This document shows positions 41,657-49,873 of a stretch of DNA of 64,000 nucleotides, piece by piece. The position numbers were made by a program, and so were the translations under genes. How positions within the stretch are numbered: the first letter of the stretch is position 1; the number at the start of each line of letters is the position of its first letter. Under the pieces are notes generated by a model. That model saw nothing but the letters and a program-made list of their open reading frames with translations, did no database searches and was not told the DNA's origin. Where the stretch lies: positions 62,001 through 126,000 of the forward strand of contig CAYQQK010000003.1 of assembly GCA_964420065.1 (NCBI GenBank), given 5' to 3'. This DNA is from CAYQQK01 sp964420065. GTDB lineage: Bacteria > Bacillota > Dethiobacteria > DTU022.

Positions 41657-42847
41657 ATGTCCAAACGACGTGTCTACATGGATCACGGGGCCACCACGCC
41701 ACTGCGGGAGGAGGTGCTGGAGGCGATGTTGCCTTTCCTTAAAGATAACTTTGGCAACCCCTCCAGCATTCACACCTGGGGGCGAGAAACCCGCCGGGCA
41801 GTGGAAACGGCACGGGAAAAGATTGCCGCTACCCTGGGGGCTGAACCTGATGAAATTTGTTTTACCTCCGGGGGCACCGAATCGAATAATATCGCCATTT
41901 TCGGGGCCGCCAAGTTGCAGCGCCGGGGCGGTCATATTATCACCTCCGCTGTTGAACACCACGCCGTTTTCGATGTTTGTCGCGAATTGGCCCAATCCGG
42001 TTACCGGGTCACCTTCCTCCCGGTCGACCGCTTCGGCGAGGTTTCGATGGAGGATCTCCGGGCTGCTTTGGTACCCGATACCTTTCTTATTTCAATCATG
42101 ACGGCCAACAACGAGGTTGGTACATTGCAGCCCGTAGCCGAAATCGGCGCTCTGGCCCGAGAAAAAGGAGTTCTTTTCCACACCGATGCCGTGCAGGCGG
42201 TAGGACAGGTTCCGATCAACCTGCGCGAGTTGCCGATCGATTTCTTGTCCATGTCCGCCCACAAGATTAACGGTCCCAAGGGTACGGGGGCACTCTTCAT
42301 CCGCCGCGGCGTCAAGGTTGCTTCCTTGCACCATGGCGGCGGTCAAGAACACCGGCTACGTCCGGGGACCGAGAATGTACCCGGTATTATCGGGCTGGGC
42401 CGTGCCCTCGAATTGGCCGGGCCGGAGATACCGCAAAAAAGCCATCACCTGGCCGCCTTGCGCGATCGCCTCATCCACGGCCTGCTCGCGATCGAGGACG
42501 TTTACTTGAACGGTCATCCCAAGCGGCGTTTGCCGGGCAATGCAAACGTCAGTTTTCGCTATATTGAAGGAGAATCAATTCTTTTAAGCCTTGATCTGCA
42601 GGGGGTGGCCGCATCGAGCGGGTCGGCCTGCACCTCGGGGTCCACCGAGGCTTCCCATGTTCTCACCGCCATGAAGCTGGAACCGGAAAATACTCACGGC
42701 TCGGTGCGTTTTTCGCTTGGGCGCGGTAATACCGTCGATGATGTTGACTATGTTTTACAAATACTGCCGCCGATCGTGACCCGGCTGCGCCGCCTTTCAG
42801 CCTACTCCCGGAACCAGGATCGACTTACCGGTTGGAAGACATCGTAA
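41657..42847 (+). CDS. Cysteine desulfurase (NifS/IscS type)
   Basis: 396 residues. The MDHGATTPLREEVLEAM start, the FTSGGTESNN PLP site, the SMSAHKINGPKG motif with the PLP lysine near residue 205 and the SSGSACTSGSTEASHVL block with the catalytic cysteine near 325 identify the NifS/IscS group. It frees sulfur from cysteine and passes it to the scaffold encoded next. ATG with GGGGGG nearby. The operon order rrf2-nifS-nifU is the common Fe-S unit of Clostridia. Confidence 0.94.
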   Translation: MSKRRVYMDHGATTPLREEVLEAMLPFLKDNFGNPSSIHTWGRETRRAVETAREKIAATLGAEPDEICFTSGGTESNNIAIFGAAKLQRRGGHIITSAVEHHAVFDVCRELAQSGYRVTFLPVDRFGEVSMEDLRAALVPDTFLISIMTANNEVGTLQPVAEIGALAREKGVLFHTDAVQAVGQVPINLRELPIDFLSMSAHKINGPKGTGALFIRRGVKVASLHHGGGQEHRLRPGTENVPGIIGLGRALELAGPEIPQKSHHLAALRDRLIHGLLAIEDVYLNGHPKRRLPGNANVSFRYIEGESILLSLDLQGVAASSGSACTSGSTEASHVLTAMKLEPENTHGSVRFSLGRGNTVDDVDYVLQILPPIVTRLRRLSAYSRNQDRLTGWKTS

Positions 42848-42926
42848 CTGCAGTGCGGGGGGCATCGTTCCCGGGGGACGCCATGCAATCCGATCAATGA
42901 AAGTGCAACTGGGGAAGGTGAAAGCT

Positions 42927-43358
42927 ATGTATACGGAAAAAGTGATGGATCATTTCAACAACCCCCGCAATGTCGGGGAGCTCCCCGGTGCCGACGGCAC
43001 GGGGGAGGCGGGCAGCTTCAAGTGCGGCGATACGATGATCCTGCAAATCAAGGTGGACAAGGTTTTCGCAACGGATAATCCCGGGCAGATTGACCAGTCC
43101 GGTAAAACCGGCAAAACAAGGGAAATCATAGCCGATGTCCGTTTCCGCACCTTCGGCTGCGCCGCCGCCATCGCTTGCAGCAGTATGCTGACCGAGATGG
43201 TCAAGGGCATGACTTTGGATGAAGCCTTGCAGGTCAGCAATGCCGCTGTTGCACAGGAATTGGGTGGGCTGCCCGCGCCCAAAATGCATTGTTCGAACTT
43301 GGCTGCGGACGCTCTGCACAATGCTATCGTCGATTACCGCCGGCGCACCCGGGTCTAG
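42927..43358 (+). CDS. NifU/IscU-type Fe-S scaffold protein with an inserted loop
   Basis: 143 residues. The scaffold cysteines are all present: Cys33 in FKCGDTM, Cys78 in RTFGCAAAIA and Cys122 in KMHCSNLAADAL. Between the first two motifs there is an insert of about 18-20 residues (from DKVFATDNPGQIDQSG onward to GKTRE) compared with the usual short loop. An extra cysteine (Cys84, IACSS) lies in the conserved helix where Ala/Thr is common. It follows nifS by about 80 bases. The ATG at 42927 has GGGGAAGGTG upstream; an ATG at 42897 is weaker. Confidence 0.88.
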   Translation: MYTEKVMDHFNNPRNVGELPGADGTGEAGSFKCGDTMILQIKVDKVFATDNPGQIDQSGKTGKTREIIADVRFRTFGCAAAIACSSMLTEMVKGMTLDEALQVSNAAVAQELGGLPAPKMHCSNLAADALHNAIVDYRRRTRV

Positions 43359-43372
43359 CAAATAGCTTCAGC

Positions 43373-43402
43373 TTCATAAACGATCCCTCCGGGCATATAC
43401 AT
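43373..43402 (+). promoter_or_regulatory. Sigma-E-like promoter of spoIIP (tentative)
   Basis: TTCATAAA at 43373-43380 and CATATACAT at 43394-43402, 13 bases apart, resemble the sigma-E elements (KMATATT and CATACANT). SpoIIP is sigma-E dependent in Bacillus, which is why a mother-cell promoter is expected here. A stem-loop (CCTCCGGGC about 43386, GCCCGGGAGG about 43415) overlaps the region. Confidence 0.3.
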
Positions 43403-43447
43403 TAGTATTGCATCGCCCGGGAGGAAACTTAGCTGAGCACCCCCGTT

Positions 43448-44593
43448 GTGAACTGGACGAGCCGTAAACGGAACGGCCGGCGCCGCTCCTATCAAAACAA
43501 AAAGGACTATTGCCTGCCGGCCGTTGTCACACTCTTTTTTTTAATTCTATTTTTTTGGCAGGGCCCTCTTTCCGGCCGGTTTGCCCTGCCGGATTTCGCT
43601 TCCGAAGAAGTACTTTCCCAAAGCGGCGGTTTACGCGAGTTCCAGGAGGATAACCCCGCTACCGAAGGTGAAGGCATCATCCTTTTTTTGCAAAAGGTAC
43701 TCGGGGACACGCTGCCCGGTTTGACCCCTCCGCCATGGTCGTTTGAAACCGTGCTTCGGGGGGCGGCCTTTTCTCTTTTTAAAGGCATGACCGGGGCGGA
43801 TCCACGGGTTCCCTGTTCTTTTCTTGATCGTGAGCTGGGTGCAGGATCCGGGATCCACCTGCCGGTGTTTCTGGACTTTCCGGATCATTCCCTCCCTGAA
43901 AGCGCCGCCCATCCATCCCCTTCGACCGACCCGGAAAACCCCGGGAACGGGGAGCCGGGCCCCGTTCGCCCTGATTATCCTTTTGTTCCCGGCAGCCGAC
44001 CCGAGATCCTGATTTACCATACCCATATTACCGAAACTTTTGTCCCAGATGCACAGATGATTTATACCGAAAACCTGGAACTGACCGTGGCCCGGCTCGG
44101 TGCGGAACTGGCCTTGTTACTGGAAGAGCAGTACGGCCTGCCGTTGCTTCACCATACCGGGGTTTACGATCTGCCGCGTCATTTAAGTTATGAAAAGGCC
44201 CGGCCGGCTCTGAAACAATTGTTGCTTGAAAACAGTGACCTGCGCCTGGTGGTGGACCTGCACCGGGATGGGGTGGCACGAGAAGTAACCACGGTTACCC
44301 TGGGTGGGGTGACCTACGGCAAGATCTTGCTGGTTGTGGGAACCGGTTTCCCGGATTACCAGTACAACCTCAATGTTTCCTTGCACTTGCACCGTGAATT
44401 GGAAAGCCTGTTGCCCGGTTTGAGTCGGGGGGTACGCCAACAACCTTTTATTTACAATCAGGACCTGTGCCCCTGTTCGATTCTGGTCGAGGTGGGCGGT
44501 CATGAAAACAGCCTGGCCGAAGTCTCCGCAGCCCTGCCCTTCCTGGCCGAAGCACTGGCCCGGACTTACTACGCTTTCTTTCAAGCCGGCTGA
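43448..44593 (+). CDS. spoIIP: SpoIIP, sporulation peptidoglycan amidase/endopeptidase
   Basis: 381 residues. An N-terminal basic part and one membrane helix (about 22-38) precede a linker; the catalytic domain (about 170-380) has IYHTHITETF near 188-197, LVVDLHRDG, and ILVEVGGHENSLAE near 345-358, the zinc-binding His/Glu set. SpoIIP acts with SpoIID and SpoIIM in the forespore engulfment machine. GTG start; the upstream ribosome-like GGGAGG is over 20 bases away and the start is thus not certain. The presence of this gene is a good marker for endospore formation. Confidence 0.93.
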   Translation: MNWTSRKRNGRRRSYQNKKDYCLPAVVTLFFLILFFWQGPLSGRFALPDFASEEVLSQSGGLREFQEDNPATEGEGIILFLQKVLGDTLPGLTPPPWSFETVLRGAAFSLFKGMTGADPRVPCSFLDRELGAGSGIHLPVFLDFPDHSLPESAAHPSPSTDPENPGNGEPGPVRPDYPFVPGSRPEILIYHTHITETFVPDAQMIYTENLELTVARLGAELALLLEEQYGLPLLHHTGVYDLPRHLSYEKARPALKQLLLENSDLRLVVDLHRDGVAREVTTVTLGGVTYGKILLVVGTGFPDYQYNLNVSLHLHRELESLLPGLSRGVRQQPFIYNQDLCPCSILVEVGGHENSLAEVSAALPFLAEALARTYYAFFQAG

Positions 44594-44653
44594 ATAGGAG
44601 GCGCGGCAGTCGTTTATCCTTATTAATAATGGCCCTGGAAAGGAGAACGGCTT

Positions 44654-44935
44654 TTGCGCTCTGCCGGAATCGGTTTTTGTTGCGTCTTGCTGGCGTTGCT
44701 TTTGCTATACAGTGGGCTTGCCGTAACCGAAAAAGGGGTTCATGAATTGCTGGGCCTGCAGCGGCAACCCGCTGCTTTCCGTATTAGCCTTGGGCCGGTC
44801 GGAGAACCGTTGCTGGTGTTCGGCGGCCGGCCCGTACCGCTCAACCCAACCGGGTGGGTTACACAGGCGGGAAAATGGCGGGTAGAATTCCGGCATTTTT
44901 TCGGCGACAGGAATCTTGACAAAGCGGAAAGATGA
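44654..44935 (+). CDS. Small membrane/secreted protein between spoIIP and hrcA (unassigned)
   Basis: 93 residues. A hydrophobic N-terminal segment (about 4-22, IGFCCVLLALLLLYSGLAV) can be a signal or anchor; the rest is polar with a short strand-rich part. No family is recognised. The position between spoIIP and hrcA is that of yqxA in Bacillus, which also encodes a small anchored protein, but sequence similarity is not evident. TTG start with AAAGGAG at 44639-44645. Its 3' end overlaps the -35 element of the hrcA promoter. Confidence 0.55.
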   Translation: MRSAGIGFCCVLLALLLLYSGLAVTEKGVHELLGLQRQPAAFRISLGPVGEPLLVFGGRPVPLNPTGWVTQAGKWRVEFRHFFGDRNLDKAER

Positions 44936-44944
44936 TGATATTTT
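44916..44944 (+). promoter_or_regulatory. Sigma-A promoter of the hrcA-dnaK operon
   Basis: TTGACA at 44916-44921 (perfect), 17-base spacer and TATTTT at 44939-44944. It lies in the 3' end of the preceding ORF and just before the CIRCE operator. Confidence 0.85.
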
Positions 44945-44955
44945 TTAACAGGGGA

Positions 44956-44982
44956 TTAGCACTCTCATTTATCGAGTGCTAA
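44956..44982. promoter_or_regulatory. CIRCE operator (HrcA-binding site)
   Basis: A perfect CIRCE: TTAGCACTC at 44956-44964, nine-base spacer, GAGTGCTAA at 44974-44982. It follows the promoter directly and is the binding site of the HrcA repressor, whose gene is the next. It makes the whole hrcA-grpE-dnaK-dnaJ set heat-inducible and self-regulated. It lies in the transcript leader. Confidence 0.97.
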
Positions 44983-45015
44983 GGCGGAATTCAAAACAGG
45001 GGGGAGGAGGGCGGG

Positions 45016-46053
45016 GTGCAACTACTGAACGAACGCAAACGGCGTATTCTTCGGGCCGTGGTGCATAGTTATACCGCTACGGCAGAACCGGTTGGTTCGC
45101 GCACTATCGCCCGGACGTACCGTATCGGAATCAGTTCGGCCACCATTCGCAATGAAATGGCCGACCTGGAAGAGATGGGATATCTGGAACAACCCCATAC
45201 CTCGGCCGGACGGATCCCTTCCGATCGGGGCTACCGTTACTATGTCGATAACCTGATGGATGAGCCCGCCCTTGATCCTGCGGAAGCCAGGGCCGTGGTT
45301 AAGCTCATGAGCGGAGAAAAAATTCTGGAGATTGAAAAGATCATTTTGAACGCTTGCCGCGTTTTATCGTCCATTACCAACCACACCACCCTGATCATGG
45401 GGCCCCAGTTCCGTAAAAGTGCTTTCCGGCAGATGCGTATTTTGCCCCTGGACGACAGGCGCGGGTTGGTGGTGCTGATTACCGATACCGGTTTCATCAA
45501 GAATAAGGTGATCGACCTGCCCCATACCCTGAGCCAGACCGAACTGCATCAGGTGGTGGGTTATCTTAACCAGAAGCTGTACGGGTTGACCATCGATCAG
45601 GTCACCTTTTCTTTGATTAATGAGCTCAAACGCGATCTTTTCCGGCGTCTCGAGATCCTGGAACAGGCTTTCATGCTCCTGGAGGAAAGCCTGGAAGAAG
45701 AAGAACAGGTCCGGGTCTATCTTGGGGGAACGACCAACATTTTGAACCAGCCGGAATTCAAGAATGTCGATAAAATCAGGCAGTTACTATCCCTGTTTGA
45801 ACAGGAACAACTGCTTTGCCGGATTCTCGAAAGCGGTGCGGGCGGTGAAGGACCGGCCGTTTTTATCGGCCGGGAGAATGTCATGGCCGATATCCAGGAG
45901 TGTACCTTGATCACCGCTGCTTACAAAGTAAATGAAAAGACCCTGGGCATCGTCGGCGTTTTGGGACCGACCAGGATGGCCTACCGGCGCGTGATCGGAG
46001 CGCTGTGCTGCCTGGTGGAAAATTTGAACAATATCCTTAGCACCCAGCGCTAA
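45016..46053 (+). CDS. hrcA: HrcA, heat-inducible transcription repressor
   Basis: 345 residues. N-terminal winged helix (LNERKRRILRAVVHSYTATAEPVGSRTIART and ISSATIRNEMADLEEMGYLEQPHTSAGR) that binds CIRCE, followed by a GAF-like dimer domain and an insert. LGVVGPTRM-type sequence (LGIVGVLGPTRMAYRRVIGAL) near the C terminus is typical. GroEL activates this repressor in Bacillus. GTG at 45016 with GGGGAGGAGG upstream. First gene of the dnaK operon. Confidence 0.96.
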   Translation: MQLLNERKRRILRAVVHSYTATAEPVGSRTIARTYRIGISSATIRNEMADLEEMGYLEQPHTSAGRIPSDRGYRYYVDNLMDEPALDPAEARAVVKLMSGEKILEIEKIILNACRVLSSITNHTTLIMGPQFRKSAFRQMRILPLDDRRGLVVLITDTGFIKNKVIDLPHTLSQTELHQVVGYLNQKLYGLTIDQVTFSLINELKRDLFRRLEILEQAFMLLEESLEEEEQVRVYLGGTTNILNQPEFKNVDKIRQLLSLFEQEQLLCRILESGAGGEGPAVFIGRENVMADIQECTLITAAYKVNEKTLGIVGVLGPTRMAYRRVIGALCCLVENLNNILSTQR

Positions 46054-46088
46054 AACATGGTTTCTACCATCCAGTTGGGGAAGGCGGT

Positions 46089-46727
46089 GTGATTTTGAAC
46101 GAAGTGGACAGGGAAAAAGAAGGGGTGAACGGCGCTGCCGGGCAAACTCCTCCGGACTGTTGCTCCTCCGGGCACGAACCGAACGAGAAATGTGTTGATG
46201 TCGGTACGGGACGGGTGCAGGAATCCGGCGCGGCGGTAACGACGGAAAAACCGGCGGAGCAGGGGTGCGATCCCCTGGAAGAAACTCGCCGGGAATGGGA
46301 ACGCGAAAAGGATGAGCTGACTGACCGGTTGCTGCGCCAGAGGGCGGACTATGAAAATTATAAACGTATCCACCGCCAGGAACTCGAACGCTCCCGGGAT
46401 GACGCCGTTTCCGATTTTATCAAGGGGCTTCTACCGGTTCTTGATAATCTGGAGCGGGCTCTTGATGCGGCCCGGCAAGAAAAAGGGTTGCCGCCGGCGT
46501 ACACCGAAGGGCTTGATCTGATTTACGGGCAGCTTCTAAAACTGTTGGAACAGGAAGGGGTTACCGCGATCGTTGCGGAAGGAAAACCCTTCGATCCCCT
46601 TTTTCACCATGCGGTTGTCCGTGCCGGGGAAGGGGAAGGCGAGCCTGGAATCGTGGCCGAAGAGTTGTGCCGGGGTTATCTGTACCGGGAGCATGTCTTG
46701 CGCCCGGCCATGGTCAAGGTATTTTAA
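46089..46727 (+). CDS. grpE: GrpE, nucleotide-exchange factor for DnaK
   Basis: 212 residues. After a polar acidic leader (1-75), the long coiled coil (EWEREKDELTDRLLRQRADYENYKRIHRQELERS) and the beta-wing domain with FDPLFHHAV near the C terminus follow; the tail ends in LRPAMVKVF, the family end. GrpE opens the DnaK nucleotide site. It starts with GTG at 46089 (TTG at 46095 also in frame). The gene lies between hrcA and dnaK as normal. Confidence 0.95.
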   Translation: MILNEVDREKEGVNGAAGQTPPDCCSSGHEPNEKCVDVGTGRVQESGAAVTTEKPAEQGCDPLEETRREWEREKDELTDRLLRQRADYENYKRIHRQELERSRDDAVSDFIKGLLPVLDNLERALDAARQEKGLPPAYTEGLDLIYGQLLKLLEQEGVTAIVAEGKPFDPLFHHAVVRAGEGEGEPGIVAEELCRGYLYREHVLRPAMVKVF

Positions 46728-46767
46728 AATAGGCTTCGATCATTAACGGTATTCGGGAGGTATGGAA

Positions 46768-48636
46768 ATGGGTAAAGTAATCGGAATAGACCTGGGCACC
46801 ACCAATTCGGTGGTGGCCGTAATGATGGGCAGCGACCCTGAAATTATTGCCAATGCCGAGGGGAGCCGTCTCACGCCTTCGGCCGTAGCTTTCACCAAGG
46901 ATGGCCAGCGTTTGGTAGGGCAGGTGGCCCGACGCCAGGCGATCACGAACCCGGAACGCACCATCCAGTCGATCAAACGCGAAATGGGCACCTCTTTTCG
47001 GGTCAACGTCGATGGTAAGGAATATACACCCCAGGAACTGTCGGCCATGGTTCTGCAAAAATTAAAAACCGATGCCGAAAGTTTCCTCGGTGAAAAAATT
47101 ACTCAGGCGGTGATTACTGTCCCCGCCTATTTCACCGATGCGCAGCGCCAGGCGACAAAGGATGCGGGGAAGATTGCCGGTCTGGAAGTGTTACGGATCA
47201 TCAACGAGCCGACTGCGGCCGCTCTTGCTTACGGTCTCGACAAAACGGGGGACCAGAAGGTGCTCGTGTTTGACCTGGGCGGAGGCACGTTTGACGTTTC
47301 TATTTTGGAGATGGGTGATGGGGTCCTGGAAGTACGGGCGACCAGCGGCAACAACCGTCTCGGCGGGGATGACTTTGATGAGCGGGTCATCGATTACATC
47401 GCCACGGAATTCAAAAAAGATCACGGGATTGATCTTCGTCAGGACCGTATGGCACTGCAACGGCTCAAAGAGGCGGCCGAAAAGGCCAAGATCGAACTTT
47501 CCACGGTGACCACAACTACACTGAACCTGCCTTTTATCACTGCGACCCAGGATGGCCCGAAACACCTCGATCTGACCCTGTCCCGGGCCAAATTTGATGA
47601 GCTTACCACCGATCTGGTTGAAAAAACCATGGGCCCGACCCGGCAGGCTCTTGCCGATGCCGGCTTGAAGGTCGAACAGATTGACCGGATTCTACTGGTG
47701 GGGGGGTCCACACGTATTCCCGCGGTGCAGGAGGCAATCCACAAACTTTTGGGCAAGGAACCGCACAAGGGGGTCAACCCCGATGAAGTTGTGTCTCTCG
47801 GGGCGGCCTATCAGGCGGGGGTTCTTTCGGGTGAAGCAAAGGATGTGCTGCTCCTTGATGTTACCCCTCTTTCCTTGGGCATTGAAACCCTGGGCGGGGT
47901 GAGTACCCGCATCATCGAACGCAATACCACAATTCCGACAACGAAAAAACAGGTCTTTTCCACTGCGGCCGACGGCCAGCCCAGCGTCGAAATCCATGTC
48001 TTGCAGGGTGAGCGGTCCATGGCCGCGGACAATATCACCCTGGGACGCTTCATGCTCGACGGCATTCCGCCTGCTCCCCGGGGCGTTCCCCAGATCGAAG
48101 TCAGTTTTGATATTGATGCCAACGGTATTGTTAACGTATCGGCAAAGGATCTGGGGACGGGGAAAGAGCAAAAGATTACCATAACCGGTTCAGGTGGCCT
48201 GGACAAGGACAAAATTGAACGCATGGTGCGGGATTCCCAGAAATTTGCGGAGGAAGATCGTAAGCGCCGCGAACTGGTAGATGCCCGGAACCAGGCCGAT
48301 GCTGCGGCCTACAGCGCGGAAAAATCCCTGAAGGATCTCGGTGAAAAGGTAGATCCGGCCAAAGTCGAAGAGGTGCGCCGTGCCATCAGCGAAGCCAGGG
48401 AAGCAACGGCCGGCGATGACCTGGAACGGATCAAAAAGACTACCGAAAAGCTCAATGGTCACATGCATGAGCTCTCAACCAAACTTTACGAACAGGCGCG
48501 ACAGCAGCAACAACAAGCTGCAGGCGGCGGTGCGGCTCCCGAGGGTTCTGCCGGGTCTGCGGAAGAAGGGGACGGGACCGGGGCCGAAAATGTGGTTGAT
48601 GCCGACTTTGATATCAAAGATGAAAAGAAAGAGTAG
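46768..48636 (+). CDS. dnaK: DnaK, Hsp70 chaperone
   Basis: 622 residues. The N-terminal ATPase domain starts with GKVIGIDLGTTNSVVAV, has INEPTAAALAYG and the phosphate motif DLGGGTFDVSIL, followed by ILLVGGSTRIP; the substrate-binding domain (about 390-500) and C-terminal helical lid with Gln/Gly-rich tail and acidic end are normal. ATG 46768 is used because GGGAGG at 46755-46760 is ideal for it (ATG 46762 is too close). A core chaperone; under CIRCE control as part of the operon. Confidence 0.98.
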   Translation: MGKVIGIDLGTTNSVVAVMMGSDPEIIANAEGSRLTPSAVAFTKDGQRLVGQVARRQAITNPERTIQSIKREMGTSFRVNVDGKEYTPQELSAMVLQKLKTDAESFLGEKITQAVITVPAYFTDAQRQATKDAGKIAGLEVLRIINEPTAAALAYGLDKTGDQKVLVFDLGGGTFDVSILEMGDGVLEVRATSGNNRLGGDDFDERVIDYIATEFKKDHGIDLRQDRMALQRLKEAAEKAKIELSTVTTTTLNLPFITATQDGPKHLDLTLSRAKFDELTTDLVEKTMGPTRQALADAGLKVEQIDRILLVGGSTRIPAVQEAIHKLLGKEPHKGVNPDEVVSLGAAYQAGVLSGEAKDVLLLDVTPLSLGIETLGGVSTRIIERNTTIPTTKKQVFSTAADGQPSVEIHVLQGERSMAADNITLGRFMLDGIPPAPRGVPQIEVSFDIDANGIVNVSAKDLGTGKEQKITITGSGGLDKDKIERMVRDSQKFAEEDRKRRELVDARNQADAAAYSAEKSLKDLGEKVDPAKVEEVRRAISEAREATAGDDLERIKKTTEKLNGHMHELSTKLYEQARQQQQQAAGGGAAPEGSAGSAEEGDGTGAENVVDADFDIKDEKKE

Positions 48637-48680
48637 AACCGGGCCGGTCGGGCCAATGCGGGTAAAGGATGACGGGAAAC

Positions 48681-49817
48681 ATGTCTAAACGGGATTACTA
48701 CGAAGTGCTTGGGGTTGGCCGTGACGCCCCGCCGGAAGAGATCAAAAGGGCTTACCGGAAACTGGCCCGCAAGTACCATCCCGATTTTAATCCCGGCAAC
48801 CCGGGAGCAGAAGAGAATTTCAAAGAAGTTAAAGAAGCCTATGATATTTTAAGTGATCCCCAAAAACGAACCGGTTACGATCAGTTTGGCCACCGGGCTG
48901 AAGTTTTTGGCGGTTTCGGACGACAGGCGGGAGGTTTTGGAGCGGATTTTGGCTTTGAAGATATTTTTGAAAGTTTCTTTGGCAGTTTTGGCGGGGGAGT
49001 TGAGCGGCGTCGCCCGGGGCCGGAGCGGGGAACCGACTTGCGCCATGACCTGGAAATAACCCTGGAGGAAGCTTATCGTGGTGGAGAAAGGGAAATTTCG
49101 GTACCGCGAACCGAGGTCTGCCCCGAATGCAAAGGATCCCGTTGCCGGGGCGGGGCCAGGCCCGAAACCTGTCCCTCCTGCAAGGGCAGCGGGCAGCAAC
49201 AGTTTACTCGCAGTACCGTATTTGGCCGGTTTATGAGCGTGCAGCCCTGCGGGCAGTGCCACGGCGAAGGGACAATAGTGATCGATCCTTGCCCACGGTG
49301 CCGGGCCCAGGGGCGGGTGGTGGTGGAACGACGCATTGTTTTGAAAATCCCGCCCGGTGTGGACAGCGGTTCACGCCTGCGGGTGAGCGGGGGCGGTGAA
49401 GCGGGGTTCCGTGGCGGCCCGCCCGGTGATCTTTATGTTTTTATTACTGTCAGGCCGCACAAACGCTTCCTTCGCGAAGGAGATGATATTGTTCTTGAAC
49501 TTCCCGTTTCCATGACTCAGGCTGCCCTGGGAACCGAGCTGAAAACGCCCACCCTCGATGGCCCCGAGATCTTGCGTATACCGGCGGGGACACAACCGGG
49601 GACCGTGTTTCGCTTGCGGGGTAAAGGTATGCCCCGTCTGCGCGGTGGGGGCCGGGGTGACCAGCGTATACTGGTTCAGGTGGCGATTCCGAAACGGCTC
49701 AATACCCGTGAAAAAGAATTACTGCAAGAGCTCGCTTCCTTGAGGGGGGAGAGGAGCGGGGGCGGGGAGAAGGGTTTTATCGATCGCATGAAAGACGCTC
49801 TCGGGGGGACCTCCTGA
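48681..49817 (+). CDS. dnaJ: DnaJ, Hsp40 co-chaperone
   Basis: 378 residues. J domain at 1-70 (RDYYEVLGVGRDAPPEEIKRAYRKLARKYHPDFN with the HPD motif), Gly/Phe region, then a zinc domain with four motifs: CPECKGSR, CPSCKGSG, CGQCHGEG and CPRCRAQG. The first and last deviate from CxxCxGxG (Arg instead of the final Gly; Ala instead of the inner Gly), but all eight cysteines are there. C-terminal domains I and II follow. The ATG at 48681 gives the canonical MSKRDYYE start; ATG 48669 is possible. Followed by rsmE after a 56-base gap. Confidence 0.96.
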   Translation: MSKRDYYEVLGVGRDAPPEEIKRAYRKLARKYHPDFNPGNPGAEENFKEVKEAYDILSDPQKRTGYDQFGHRAEVFGGFGRQAGGFGADFGFEDIFESFFGSFGGGVERRRPGPERGTDLRHDLEITLEEAYRGGEREISVPRTEVCPECKGSRCRGGARPETCPSCKGSGQQQFTRSTVFGRFMSVQPCGQCHGEGTIVIDPCPRCRAQGRVVVERRIVLKIPPGVDSGSRLRVSGGGEAGFRGGPPGDLYVFITVRPHKRFLREGDDIVLELPVSMTQAALGTELKTPTLDGPEILRIPAGTQPGTVFRLRGKGMPRLRGGGRGDQRILVQVAIPKRLNTREKELLQELASLRGERSGGGEKGFIDRMKDALGGTS

Positions 49818-49873
49818 CGAATTTACCAACGGGGGGAGAAGACCGGAGCGGCAGCGATAGGGGGCTTTTATAA

